A stretch of 17,523 nucleotides of DNA from Thiomargarita sp. (lineage in GTDB: Bacteria > Pseudomonadota > Gammaproteobacteria > Beggiatoales > Beggiatoaceae): assembly GCA_030635005.1 (NCBI GenBank), contig DAOVZS010000023.1, positions 1 through 17,523 on the forward strand. The letters run 5' to 3'. Below are positions 6,565 to 14,901 of this stretch, one piece after another (the stretch's first letter is position 1; each line of letters begins with the position of its first letter). Under the pieces are notes generated by a model. That model was given only the letters and a program-made list of their open reading frames with translations. It made no database searches and was not told the DNA's origin. Both the position numbers and the translations under genes were made by a program.

Positions 6565-8994
6565 ATGTTTGTTAATAAGAAAAAAGTTTACCGTTTTGCT
6601 TTGTATGGACTTTCTGGTTCTGGTAAGACTTGTGTATTAACAGCATTAGCCATGCCACGTTATTCACATCCTTTGGGATATAGTTGTTTATGGAATACAA
6701 TTGATGCATCAGATAATCCCCTAGTAGAACGTAGTCAAAATTGGATGGTAGAGGCTATTCATAAACTTGAAGAGCAAGAATTACCTCCTTCAAATCCAAT
6801 AGGTGAGGAGTTTATTTTTGAATATGATTTCACCGCTTCAACACATCAAACTTTTCGTATTGAATTGGTAGATTATTCTGGAGATTTAATTAATCCTAAT
6901 ATTAATCATAGTGCTGTTGCTAAAAAACTGCGTCAAAAATTTAAAAATTTGGATGGGATTTTAGTGCTTGCTGATGCCCCTTTTCAAGAGCAGGCAGAAC
7001 ATGTTCAAACTTATTGTGGAAAACAAGCATTTGCAGATTTACATTCTTTAGAACATGCTTTTAGTTTTTTACGTAATGAAACGCTAAAAAATGAGACTGC
7101 TTTAGATATACCTATAGCCTTATTAATTACGAAATGGGATAGATTTAGTGATATTGATTATGAAAATCCTACTATCGAAGATGGTAAATTGGAAGAATTA
7201 TTCACATCTAAACCGCACCCACCTCATAAAGGGTTGAGTGATGTCTTACGTTTTTCTGTTTCTGAGGATAATTTTAAGACTTTTCCCGTAAGTGCCTTGG
7301 GTGCAACAGAATGCGTGCAGCTTGACAGTGGTAAATTTGTTGAACGTCCTATTCAAGTCAATCCTATTAATACCTTTGGTTTAGAAAATGCGTTTCTTTG
7401 GTTAGCACAGCGGTGTGATGCACTTGATTTACAACAGTTTAAAGATAAAAAATTGAAACATTATAAACAAACTGGAGTGAATTTATTAAGTCGTTTTCCA
7501 AAAGTCTCTGAAGAAGCGAAACAAATTCATACACTTTTACAAGAATCTCAAAAAGCTAAAAAAAGATATACCATTTATACTATGATGAGTATCATCATTT
7601 TGTGGTTTGTGGCAGAAACAATGATAGATTTAAAGCATTATCGTCAATACAATCTCGGTGAGACTGCGACTGTGAGTCAATTATCACAAGCAGAACATTG
7701 GTTTACTCAATATATTGCTGCTTCTGATTTCAGACATTTCTTTTCTAAATTCTTTTTGAATCGAGAAGATGCTCAATCTACACTGATTCACTTACAAGTA
7801 CATAGAGATAAATCTTTGTGGGAACCCATTGAAAAAGCATTAAAGGTTAATTTGCAGGCTGCTTTTATGCCAGCTTTAAACTATATTAAACATAATCCTT
7901 ATGGGCAACATGCTCAAGAAGCTTTAGAGATTAAGTTACAAGCCGAACTGCAGCAGCAGCATTGGGAAAATAAAAAAGCCTTTCTCCAAATTGAAAGTGA
8001 GGTACAAAAAAAGACGCTTAATATTAAGACACTTAATAAATTTGTAGAAGCGTTACGCCATATACCATTACATCCTCAATCTGAAACTCCAGAATTACAA
8101 AGACAACGATTCGCATTAGAAAAAAAACTTTTAGAGCAATTGTTAGATTTGACAAAAAAACAAAAGTGGACACTTTTTCGTAAAAATTATGACCAACATA
8201 TGCTGGATAGAGATTTTTTAGCAGCCGCTCATTTATTAACCCATCGTCAATCTGATACTCAGTTAAATCATCTCAAAAAGATATTTCAAACTGATGTCAT
8301 TCTTGACATAGAACAACATGTCATACACGCTTTAAAAGGTGAACATTATTTAGAAGCGTACACTTTAGTAAAACAGTATGAAAAATTGCCTTCTGAATTA
8401 CAAAATACAAAGGGAATGCGAAAATTTGCTATTTTACTGATTAAAGTGACAGAATTGCGAGATGAATCGTTATATCAAGCTGTTTTGCAGCATAAAACGG
8501 CTTCTCATATTATGCGGTATTTGCAAGAAGCGCCTTTACAAACTATGTTTAAAGAGGTTTCTGCGTATAAGCGAGAATATTTAGATCTTTTAGAACAAAA
8601 TGCGGTGCAACAACTTGCTTTAAAACTGGCACAAATTCGGTGGGTTAATGTGAGTGATTATGATAATATTGTGACCATTTATTTGGATGCGAAACAAATT
8701 ATTTATAATAATAAGGTTGATGCGAAACCCAATATGTCAACAGATGTTATTGGTGTTGGAGATTTTAATGCTAAATATGATGATTTTATTACGATTGAGA
8801 TGCGTATTATTAATCAGGATATGTTTTTTGATGATGATTATGGCAAGGGAAAAATAGAAAAGAAATTGTCTGAATTATCTTACGCTTTTAATTTACCTCT
8901 TTTTGATGAATTGGGGGTGAAAACAGCCACTGCTTTTTTTGAAATTGAGGGCTATCCCAGACCGCCTGTACTACCCGCTTGGCGTAATAAATAA
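6565..8994 (+). CDS. Membrane-anchored GTPase-like protein, unknown role
   Basis: An 809-residue protein I cannot name. The first 300 residues look like a P-loop GTPase: Walker A/G1 GLSGSGKT (15-22), a DxxG G3 element in VDYSGD (102-107), the strand GILVLADAP, a G4-like TKWD (189-192) in place of NKxD, and a G5-like SAL (243-245). A single hydrophobic segment at about 336-354 follows, then some 330 residues of charged, mostly helical sequence resembling helical repeats. A beta-rich acidic C-terminus (about 705-809) contains a DDDYGKGK stretch weakly reminiscent of a C2 domain. The topology recalls large GTPase plus membrane-helix proteins, but no family assignment is safe. It stands alone between divergent coaD and convergent rnfC. 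The start is set by the ATG 2 nt after the heptamer array; no other methionine precedes the P-loop. Confidence 0.85.
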   Translation: MFVNKKKVYRFALYGLSGSGKTCVLTALAMPRYSHPLGYSCLWNTIDASDNPLVERSQNWMVEAIHKLEEQELPPSNPIGEEFIFEYDFTASTHQTFRIELVDYSGDLINPNINHSAVAKKLRQKFKNLDGILVLADAPFQEQAEHVQTYCGKQAFADLHSLEHAFSFLRNETLKNETALDIPIALLITKWDRFSDIDYENPTIEDGKLEELFTSKPHPPHKGLSDVLRFSVSEDNFKTFPVSALGATECVQLDSGKFVERPIQVNPINTFGLENAFLWLAQRCDALDLQQFKDKKLKHYKQTGVNLLSRFPKVSEEAKQIHTLLQESQKAKKRYTIYTMMSIIILWFVAETMIDLKHYRQYNLGETATVSQLSQAEHWFTQYIAASDFRHFFSKFFLNREDAQSTLIHLQVHRDKSLWEPIEKALKVNLQAAFMPALNYIKHNPYGQHAQEALEIKLQAELQQQHWENKKAFLQIESEVQKKTLNIKTLNKFVEALRHIPLHPQSETPELQRQRFALEKKLLEQLLDLTKKQKWTLFRKNYDQHMLDRDFLAAAHLLTHRQSDTQLNHLKKIFQTDVILDIEQHVIHALKGEHYLEAYTLVKQYEKLPSELQNTKGMRKFAILLIKVTELRDESLYQAVLQHKTASHIMRYLQEAPLQTMFKEVSAYKREYLDLLEQNAVQQLALKLAQIRWVNVSDYDNIVTIYLDAKQIIYNNKVDAKPNMSTDVIGVGDFNAKYDDFITIEMRIINQDMFFDDDYGKGKIEKKLSELSYAFNLPLFDELGVKTATAFFEIEGYPRPPVLPAWRNK

Positions 8995-9001
8995 ATTTTC
9001 T

Positions 9002-9020
9002 CCTAGGGCAATGCCCTAGG
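9002..9020. repeat. 19-nt perfect intergenic hairpin, element 1
   Basis: CCTAGGGCAATGCCCTAGG is an inverted repeat, with 9-base arms around one central A, lying between the convergent GTPase gene and rnfC. There is no T tract on either side, so it is not a standard intrinsic terminator, although its position would suit transcription termination or mRNA 3'-end protection for both genes. It shares the plan CC-NNN-GGC-NNT-GCC-NNN-GG with the hairpin at 10451-10469. Confidence 0.7.
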
Positions 9021-9028
9021 GTACGTAC

Positions 9029-10366
9029 TTAGGATTTAGAAGCTGCACTTGCTTTACGAATTTCCATTTTACCCACTTTAATCAATTGTACAATGGGAAT
9101 ACCTGATGGGCAAGAGAAAGTACACGCTCCACATTCCACACAATCCATGGCTTTAAATAGCGTCATTTCGGGATATCGTCCCACTTTAGAAAGACGTGCT
9201 AAACGCGATGGATTTAAAAAATGCGGACAGGCTTCAAGACAACGCCCACAACGAATGCAAGAATATTCTTTGGGTTTGCTGGTTTCGGTAGCAGTGAAAG
9301 CGAGAATACCTGAACTTCCTTTTAAAATTGGGACGTCAAGGCTGGCAATGGGTGCCCCCATCATAGGTCCGCCCATAATGACTTCGCAGGTACTGTCTTT
9401 TAAGCCGCCACAAAATCTCAGTACTTCACGTACTGGTGTTCCTAATGGTACAATGAGATTAGCAGGATGTTCAACACCTGGTCCAGAAACGGTGACAATA
9501 CGTTCAACTAATGGTATCCCTTTTTCAAAATAGTCAGCAATGGCTACAATTGTGCCTACATTATTAACCGTAATACCGACATCACGTGGTAATTGTCCTG
9601 CAGGTATTTCGAGATCAAATAAGGATTTGATCAGCATTTTTTCTGCACCTTGCGGGTATTTGACACGTAAAGGTGATACTTGAATATGTTTATACTTTAA
9701 TTGTGTAATGCGTTTTTGCAATAAGGCAATGGCATCTGCTTTATTAAGTTCTACGCCAATAGTGGCTTGTTCAGCACCTAATTTTTGACGTACAATTTCA
9801 ATACCTTGTAATAGTGTATCAGGACGTTCTAGCATTAATCTGTGATCATTAGTTAAATAAGGTTCACATTCTGCACCATTAATAATAAGGTGTTTAATGT
9901 GCATGCCGTCTGGTACAGCATATTTAACATGGCTTGGAAAGGCTGCTCCCCCCATACCCACAATCCCAGCATTTTGAACATGATTAATAAATTCATTGGC
10001 AGACAAGGCTTTCCAATCAATAGATGGTTTAGATTCAACGCGTTGTGTGGCGTAAGGATCAGCTTCTATTTCTATAGCAGCTTGCAATTTTCCATTAGGA
10101 TGACGACGGGGTTCTACAGCACGTACCCAACCTGTGACAGGACTATGTAGATTTGTGGACACAAATGCACCAGCTTTAGCGATTTGTTGTCCGCGTTGTA
10201 CACGTTCCCCAATTTTAATAGTGGGGCGGGCGGGTGCACCTAAGTGTTGACCTAAGGGTAAAATATAATATTTTACAAAAGGAACGCGTTGAATAGGCAG
10301 TTGTTCTGTTTGTTCTGTATGCCCGTCAGGATGAACACCGTGTGCAAAACTCCGTTTGAAATTCAT
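9029..10366 (-). CDS. rnfC: RnfC/RsxC subunit of an Rnf-type electron transport complex
   Basis: RnfC is the peripheral NADH-oxidising iron-sulfur subunit of the membrane Rnf complex, which couples ferredoxin/NAD electron transfer to an ion gradient or reduces targets such as SoxR. The 445 residues show the N-terminal barrel-like domain, the NuoF-like flavin/NADH region with GMGGAAFP (137-144) and NGAECEPYLT (163-172), a SLBB-type segment around 285-340, and two [4Fe-4S] motifs C370-x2-C373-x2-C376-x3-C380-P and C409-x2-C412-x2-C415-x3-C419-P. It lacks the long repetitive C-terminal tail of E. coli RsxC (740 residues). An AGGAAA Shine-Dalgarno lies 7 nt before the ATG. No rnfA, B, D, G or E is adjacent: typA lies upstream and a convergent gene downstream, so it is solitary here. 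Confidence 0.95.
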   Translation of the reverse strand: MNFKRSFAHGVHPDGHTEQTEQLPIQRVPFVKYYILPLGQHLGAPARPTIKIGERVQRGQQIAKAGAFVSTNLHSPVTGWVRAVEPRRHPNGKLQAAIEIEADPYATQRVESKPSIDWKALSANEFINHVQNAGIVGMGGAAFPSHVKYAVPDGMHIKHLIINGAECEPYLTNDHRLMLERPDTLLQGIEIVRQKLGAEQATIGVELNKADAIALLQKRITQLKYKHIQVSPLRVKYPQGAEKMLIKSLFDLEIPAGQLPRDVGITVNNVGTIVAIADYFEKGIPLVERIVTVSGPGVEHPANLIVPLGTPVREVLRFCGGLKDSTCEVIMGGPMMGAPIASLDVPILKGSSGILAFTATETSKPKEYSCIRCGRCLEACPHFLNPSRLARLSKVGRYPEMTLFKAMDCVECGACTFSCPSGIPIVQLIKVGKMEIRKASAASKS

Positions 10367-10450
10367 GTTGATTTCCTATGTTGAAAGTAGTGGCGGGATT
10401 TAAGAAATTATCGGTGATATAAAATGTGGGATGGGGAGTGCTTTGATTCC

Positions 10451-10469
10451 CCAGAGGCCTTGCCTCTGG
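10451..10469. repeat. 19-nt intergenic hairpin, element 2
   Basis: CCAGAGGCCTTGCCTCTGG is an 8-bp stem with loop CTT in the 131-nt gap between typA and rnfC. No T tract follows on either strand. Compared with 9002-9020, the outer CC/GG and inner GGC/GCC pairs are the same, while the three middle pairs differ but remain complementary. The rest of the gap (10367-10497) shows only the rnfC Shine-Dalgarno sequence. Confidence 0.7.
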
Positions 10470-10497
10470 ATTATCATTAATATTCAAAGAAATGTGA

Positions 10498-12327
10498 TTA
10501 TTTAGAAGGTTCTGGAGTAGCACGTGCTGCACGTTTTCGTTCATAATCTTTTAACAATTGCTTACGCAAACGAATCGTTTTAGGGGTCACTTCTACTAAT
10601 TCATCATCATCAATAAATTCAATCGCTTGTTCTAAACTCATTCTAATCGGGGGGGTGAGTAAGATATTCTCATCAGTTCCTGCGGCTCGAATATTTGTCA
10701 ATTGTTTCGCTTTAAGTGGATTAACGACTAAATCATTATTTCGAGCATGGATGCCAATAATCATGCCTTCATACACTTGTTCACCATGTCCTATAAATAA
10801 ACGTCCCCGTTCTTGTAAATTAAATAAGGCATAACCTAAACTTTTGCCCTCTCCATTCGCAATCAAAACACCGTTAATACGTTGTCCAATATTACCGGGT
10901 TTCATCGGTGCATACCGTTCAAACACGTGATATAACAAGCCTGTGCCAGAAGTTGATGTTAAGAAATCAGTGCGAAAACCAATTAATCCTCGTGCTGGAA
11001 TTAAGAAATCTAAGCGCACCCGACCTTTCCCGTCAAGTTGCATATTGAGTAATTCGGCTTTACGTTCGCCTAATAACTCCATGATCGTCCCTTGATGGAT
11101 TTGTTCTACATCTATGGTCAGATTTTCATAAGGTTCACATTGAATCCCATCAATTTCTTTTATAATTACTTTAGGGCGAGAGACTGCGAGTTCATAACCT
11201 TCACGTCGCATGTTTTCAATCAAAATACCTAAATGTAATTCACCACGTCCCGAAACTAAAAATTTATCAGGATCTCCCGTATCAGTAACACGCAAGGCAA
11301 CATTATGCAATAATTCGCGTTCTAGGCGTTCACGAATTTGACGTGAGGTGAGATATTTTCCCTCTTTTCCTGCAAAGGCTGACGTATTGACTTGAAAAGT
11401 CATGGTTACCGTCGGTTCATCTACTGTGAGGGGAGGCAACGGAATCACATGTTCAGGATCACACAGCGTATCAGAAATCTTTAAGTGTTCTACCCCTGTA
11501 AAAGCAATAATATCGCCTGCTGTTGCCTCTTCCTTTGGTATCCGTTCTAAACCATGAAATCCTAAAATCTGTAAAATACGTCCTTGACGTTTTTTACCTG
11601 CTGTGTCAATAATAACAACTGAGGCATTTCTTTTGATACAGCCTTGATTAATACGCCCTATTCCAATCACACCTACATAACTAGAATAATCCAATGCACT
11701 CACTTGCATTTGAAAAGGTTCTTCAGGATCAACATCAGGAATAGGGACATGTTTAATAACTGTCTCAAATAAAGGTGTCATATCTCCTTCAGACACTTCT
11801 TGATCTTCACTTGCATATCCATTAATGGCAGAGGCATAAATGACTGGAAAATCTAATTGAGCATCGTCTGCCCCTAACTGATCAAATAATTCAAATGTTT
11901 GATCTAATACCCAATCTGGTCGTGCCCCTTCACGATCAATTTTATTGATCACCACAATAGGACATAAACCACGTGCTAATGCCTTTTGGGTCACAAAACG
12001 CGTTTGTGGCATAGGTCCTTCCACTGCGTCAACGAGCAATAAAACCGAATCCACCATAGATAACACGCGTTCTACTTCTCCCCCAAAGTCCGCATGTCCA
12101 GGTGTATCGACAATATTAATACGATAGTCTTGCCAACAAAGCGAGGTATTTTTAGATAATATAGTAATGCCACGTTCTCTCTCTAAGTCATTAGAATCCA
12201 TAATCCGATCGATATTATGATGACGATCACCTAATGTACCTGATTGTTGTAAGAGTTTATCGACAAGGGTTGTTTTGCCATGATCAACGTGGGCAATGAT
12301 CGCAATATTACGCAGTTTGGTAATCAC
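10498..12327 (-). CDS. typA: TypA/BipA ribosome-associated translational GTPase
   Basis: BipA is an EF-G/LepA-like GTPase that binds 70S ribosomes, aids 50S assembly and matters under stress and at low temperature. The 609-residue protein is close to E. coli BipA along its whole length (607). Motifs: G1 AHVDHGKT (12-19), G2 RGIT (52-55), G3 DTPG (74-77), G4 NKID (128-131), then the beta-barrel domain with SYVGVIGIGRI, domain III with HNVALRV and SGRGELHL, domain V, and the BipA-specific C-terminal region with PSRGLIGFR-like PARGLIGFR. The start is GTG at 12327, chosen because MITKLRNIAIIAHVDHGKT aligns with the E. coli N-terminus; an ATG slightly upstream is cut off by an in-frame TAG. Ribosome binding signal is weak. 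Divergent from the TRAP-type gene at 12403. Confidence 0.98.
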   Translation of the reverse strand: MITKLRNIAIIAHVDHGKTTLVDKLLQQSGTLGDRHHNIDRIMDSNDLERERGITILSKNTSLCWQDYRINIVDTPGHADFGGEVERVLSMVDSVLLLVDAVEGPMPQTRFVTQKALARGLCPIVVINKIDREGARPDWVLDQTFELFDQLGADDAQLDFPVIYASAINGYASEDQEVSEGDMTPLFETVIKHVPIPDVDPEEPFQMQVSALDYSSYVGVIGIGRINQGCIKRNASVVIIDTAGKKRQGRILQILGFHGLERIPKEEATAGDIIAFTGVEHLKISDTLCDPEHVIPLPPLTVDEPTVTMTFQVNTSAFAGKEGKYLTSRQIRERLERELLHNVALRVTDTGDPDKFLVSGRGELHLGILIENMRREGYELAVSRPKVIIKEIDGIQCEPYENLTIDVEQIHQGTIMELLGERKAELLNMQLDGKGRVRLDFLIPARGLIGFRTDFLTSTSGTGLLYHVFERYAPMKPGNIGQRINGVLIANGEGKSLGYALFNLQERGRLFIGHGEQVYEGMIIGIHARNNDLVVNPLKAKQLTNIRAAGTDENILLTPPIRMSLEQAIEFIDDDELVEVTPKTIRLRKQLLKDYERKRAARATPEPSK

Positions 12328-12402
12328 TCTAATTCATCTCAAATTTAAAAACAGATTAAATATTATATACTATTTGTTTATAGAACTAAAGGATAAGCAT
12401 AT

Positions 12403-13389
12403 ATGCGTATTTTTGCCCTTAATTTTATGATATTCGTGTTATGTGCGTGTACAACACCAGATTTACCTATTAAAATAAAATTTTCTCATGTGGTAGCAGA
12501 ACATACCCCTAAAGGCATGGGGGCTTTATTGTTTAAGCAACGTGTTGAGACGCGTCTTGCGGGTAAAGTGGTAGTAGAAGTGTATCCGAATTCTCAATTA
12601 TATGATGATAATAAGGTTATGGAAGCTTTATTATTGGGAGATATACAAATGGCAGCCCCTTCATTAGCTAAATTTGGTAAATATACGAAAAAATTACAAG
12701 TATTTGATTTACCCTTTTTATTTAATGATATTGAGGCTGTTAATCGTTTTCAACAAGGAGAAATGGGGCAGCATTTATTATTGTCCATGGAACGTTATGG
12801 ATATTTAGGGTTAGCTTATTGGCATAATGGGCTAAAACAATTGTCTGCAAATTATCCTTTACATGTCCCAGCAGATGCCCAAGGACTTAAATTTAGGATA
12901 CAACAATCTCATGTGTTGCAAGCTCAATTTGAAGTACTTGGGGCAAGTCCTCAAAAATTAGCATTTTCTGAAGTTTATAATGCTTTGCAAACGGGTATTG
13001 TAGATGGTCAGGAAAATACATGGTCTAATATTGAATCCAAAAAGTTTTATGAGGTACAGCACTATTTTTCAGAGACAAATCATGGTGTTTTAGACTATTT
13101 AGTGGTTACAAATGCCAAATTTTGGCATGGTTTACCCCCAGAGATACGTGTAGAATTAGCAGATATTCTCTCAGAAGTGACAGTAGCGGTGAATCAAAAA
13201 GCACTGAATCTTGCGAGGACAGCCCGCCAAAAAATCATTGATTTTGGTATTAAAACAGATCGTACTCATGTTTTACAGCTAACAAAAGAGGATCTAGCCC
13301 AATGGCGTCAGGCTATGCAGCCTGTTTGGGATAAGTTTGAACATGAGATAGGTAAAGCGGTGATTGAGGCTGGAGTAGCTGCTAATTGA
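12403..13389 (+). CDS. dctP: TRAP-type C4-dicarboxylate-like solute-binding protein (DctP family)
   Basis: Periplasmic receptor of a tripartite ATP-independent transporter, normally delivering carboxylates to a DctQM membrane pair. The 328-residue protein has a short hydrophobic leader (residues 4-15). The sequence LCAC with C16 resembles a lipobox, so it may be a lipoprotein. The mature part is typical: KIKFSHVVAEHTPKG, ALLLGDIQMAAPSLAKF, FDLPFLF (101-107), GLKFRIQ with the expected carboxylate-binding R165, VYNALQTGIVDGQENTWSNI (191-210) and the DYLVVTNAKFW segment. AAGGA stands 9 nt before the ATG. No dctQ or dctM lies nearby, so the membrane partners must be elsewhere if it transports. 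Ligand cannot be told from sequence; C4-dicarboxylate is the family default. Confidence 0.9.
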   Translation: MRIFALNFMIFVLCACTTPDLPIKIKFSHVVAEHTPKGMGALLFKQRVETRLAGKVVVEVYPNSQLYDDNKVMEALLLGDIQMAAPSLAKFGKYTKKLQVFDLPFLFNDIEAVNRFQQGEMGQHLLLSMERYGYLGLAYWHNGLKQLSANYPLHVPADAQGLKFRIQQSHVLQAQFEVLGASPQKLAFSEVYNALQTGIVDGQENTWSNIESKKFYEVQHYFSETNHGVLDYLVVTNAKFWHGLPPEIRVELADILSEVTVAVNQKALNLARTARQKIIDFGIKTDRTHVLQLTKEDLAQWRQAMQPVWDKFEHEIGKAVIEAGVAAN

Positions 13390-13452
13390 ATGGAAGCGGG
13401 CTTTTCTAAATATGTTATTATAAATAATATTTATACTTTTTATCACTTAGCA

Positions 13453-14178
13453 ATGCGTTTATCACGTTTATATCTAAACAGTCCCCTAAGCCTTGAACAA
13501 GATATTACTTTACCTCAGGATTCTGCTCATTATCTACTCAATGTGCTACGATTACGTGTTGGGGCAAGCATTATTTTATTTAATGGACAAGGGGGAGAAT
13601 ATCTCGCCTATATCATCAGTCTTGTGAAAAAAAATGTTAGAGTACACATCATAGAATTTAAAGATATTGAACGTGAATCCACCTTACAACTCACCTTAGT
13701 ACAAGCCATTTCTCGTCCTGAACACATGGATTATACGCTACAAAAAGCAGTGGAATTAGGAGTACAACACATTGTACCTGTTATCACAGAACGTAGCCCT
13801 CCCTTTGCTAAAAATAAAATTGAGAAACGAGAGCAACGGTGGCAGAAACATGTGATTAGTGCCTCTGAACAATGTGGTAGAAATCGCTTACCACATTTAC
13901 ACCCTGTACAAACATTACAGCATTGGCTCATGAAACCTCAACAAGGGACCACTATCATATTATCTCCAACAGGACAAAAAACAATAACAAACGTGGTACA
14001 AGAGGGTGCAGTGAGCATATTAATTGGAGCAGAAGGGGGATTTAATCAGATAGAACTTCAACAAGCGATGCAGTCAGGTTATGTGGATGTTAGGTTGGGG
14101 GCACGTATACTACGCACTGAGACAGCGGCTGTGACGATGCTTGCAATATGTCAAACATTATGGGGAGATTTACACTAA
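13453..14178 (+). CDS. rsmE: RsmE, 16S rRNA m3U1498 methyltransferase
   Basis: A SPOUT-class enzyme that methylates N3 of U1498 in 16S rRNA using S-adenosylmethionine. The frame is open from an ATG at 13390, directly after the dctP stop, but homology begins only at the ATG at 13453 (MRLSRLYLN, matching MRIPRIYH in E. coli). This gives 241 residues against the usual 243, so I use that start; the 21 extra codons look unlike any RsmE. Features seen: an N-terminal PUA-like domain with HYLLNVLRLRVGASI, AISRPEHMDYTLQKAVELGV, the EQCGRNRLP motif, and the C-terminal trefoil-knot SAM site with LIGAEGGFNQ and LGARILRTETA. Neither start has a good Shine-Dalgarno sequence. Probably cotranscribed with dctP upstream. 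Confidence 0.95.
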   Translation: MRLSRLYLNSPLSLEQDITLPQDSAHYLLNVLRLRVGASIILFNGQGGEYLAYIISLVKKNVRVHIIEFKDIERESTLQLTLVQAISRPEHMDYTLQKAVELGVQHIVPVITERSPPFAKNKIEKREQRWQKHVISASEQCGRNRLPHLHPVQTLQHWLMKPQQGTTIILSPTGQKTITNVVQEGAVSILIGAEGGFNQIELQQAMQSGYVDVRLGARILRTETAAVTMLAICQTLWGDLH

Positions 14179-14187
14179 AATTATCAA

Positions 14188-14652
14188 ATGGATACAATAC
14201 GCGAACAGATTATTAAACGCATTATAAGTTTGCTTCAAAACATTAGTGTAGATAATGATTATAATCACACCTTAGGTTTAAATCATATCTATCGTAATGA
14301 ACCTATTATTAATAAAGAACAGATGCCAGCCACATCAATATGGGAGTTATCTGAAAGTCGAGAACGTAATAAATATGGGGGAACAGTTCGACGATTGATG
14401 ATCAGAATTGAGATTTTGATGGTGGTGACAGAAAACAGGATACCCGCAACAATCAGTAATGAGTTATTAGGAGATCTTGAAACTGCATTGATTATGGGAG
14501 ATATTACGTTAGATGAACTGATTGAGGATATTCAAGATGTGGCGGCACATATTACTCATACAACGTGTGATTCACACACATTAGCTTCTGCTTCAATTGA
14601 TTTTGAGATAAAATACATTACTGAATGGGGCGATCCTTATACGCTCTCTTGA
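14188..14652 (+). CDS. Hypothetical protein, possibly phage tail-terminator-like
   Basis: A 154-residue protein without a motif I can place firmly. It begins with an amphipathic helix (DTIREQIIKRIISLLQNI), continues with PATSIWE and RRLMIRIEILMVV (two strands), a helix NELLGDLETALIMG, and ends SIDFEIKYITEWGDPYTLS. This plan (N-terminal helix, strand pair, NDLL-like helix, C-terminal strand reading like YRT-x-x-DP) resembles small phage neck or tail-terminator proteins, but the likeness is weak and no other phage gene is present. It starts 9 nt after rsmE with no Shine-Dalgarno sequence, suggesting coupling to rsmE or a leader-independent start. Codon use looks like its neighbours. Confidence 0.6.
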   Translation: MDTIREQIIKRIISLLQNISVDNDYNHTLGLNHIYRNEPIINKEQMPATSIWELSESRERNKYGGTVRRLMIRIEILMVVTENRIPATISNELLGDLETALIMGDITLDELIEDIQDVAAHITHTTCDSHTLASASIDFEIKYITEWGDPYTLS

Positions 14653-14681
14653 CTTGATATAAAAATCTTATTAAATAAAAT
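14649..14681 (+). promoter_or_regulatory. Candidate sigma-70 promoter for hicB
   Basis: Two overlapping candidates fit: TTGACT (14649-14654), 17 nt, TAAATA (14672-14677); and TTGATA (14654-14659), 16 nt, TAAAAT (14676-14681). Both end shortly before the GGAG Shine-Dalgarno of hicB. In such AT-rich DNA chance matches are frequent, so this is only a suggestion. Confidence 0.35.
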
Positions 14682-14697
14682 AACTGGAGAATAAATA

Positions 14698-14901
14698 ATG
14701 AGAAAAGTTATCTTATATCCTGGTGAATCAGGTTATATTGTCGCAGAATGTCCCAGTTTACCAGGTTGCATTAGTCAAGGTAAAAATCGTAAAAATGCAC
14801 TTGAAAATATTAAAGAAGCGATAAGTCTTTATATTAGCACATTAATTGAAGATGGAAAAGTAGTGCCACAAGATCATGTAGAATTGGTAGAAGTTGTATG
14901 A
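14698..14901 (+). CDS. hicB: HicB-family antitoxin (short form)
   Basis: A 67-residue HicB-like protein: the partial RNase H-like fold is marked by YPGESGYIVAECPSLPGCISQGKNRKNALENIKEAI, which is the family signature (YIAECPELPGC-type motif followed by a helix). It is the short form without a C-terminal DNA-binding domain. Antitoxins of this type neutralise HicA, an mRNA interferase. The ATG follows GGAG by about 10 nt. Its TGA overlaps the ATG of the hicA remnant (ATGA), the usual coupled arrangement. Because hicA has lost its core, this antitoxin has no functional toxin here; it may be a fossil or may still protect against another HicA. Confidence 0.88.
   Translation: MRKVILYPGESGYIVAECPSLPGCISQGKNRKNALENIKEAISLYISTLIEDGKVVPQDHVELVEVV

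Noticed and set aside
9002..9020. Intrinsic bidirectional terminator
   Set aside because: The hairpin is strong, but neither strand has a following T tract, so I list it as a structured repeat rather than a terminator.
9093..9533. 146-codon open frame on the plus strand
   Set aside because: Antisense to the cysteine-motif end of rnfC, whose identity is certain; no independent support.
10326..10544. 72-codon minus-strand frame spanning the typA-rnfC gap
   Set aside because: It overlaps both the typA end and the rnfC start in another frame and includes the 19-nt hairpin; no homology seen.
11872..11884. A TAACTGA match near 11876 on the plus strand
   Set aside because: Single copy inside the typA coding sequence, on the antisense strand and far from any start codon; chance occurrence.
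13390..13452. Upstream ATG extending RsmE by 21 residues
   Set aside because: Known RsmE proteins begin at the position equivalent to 13453, and the extension has no family similarity; the ATG directly after the dctP stop is probably chance.
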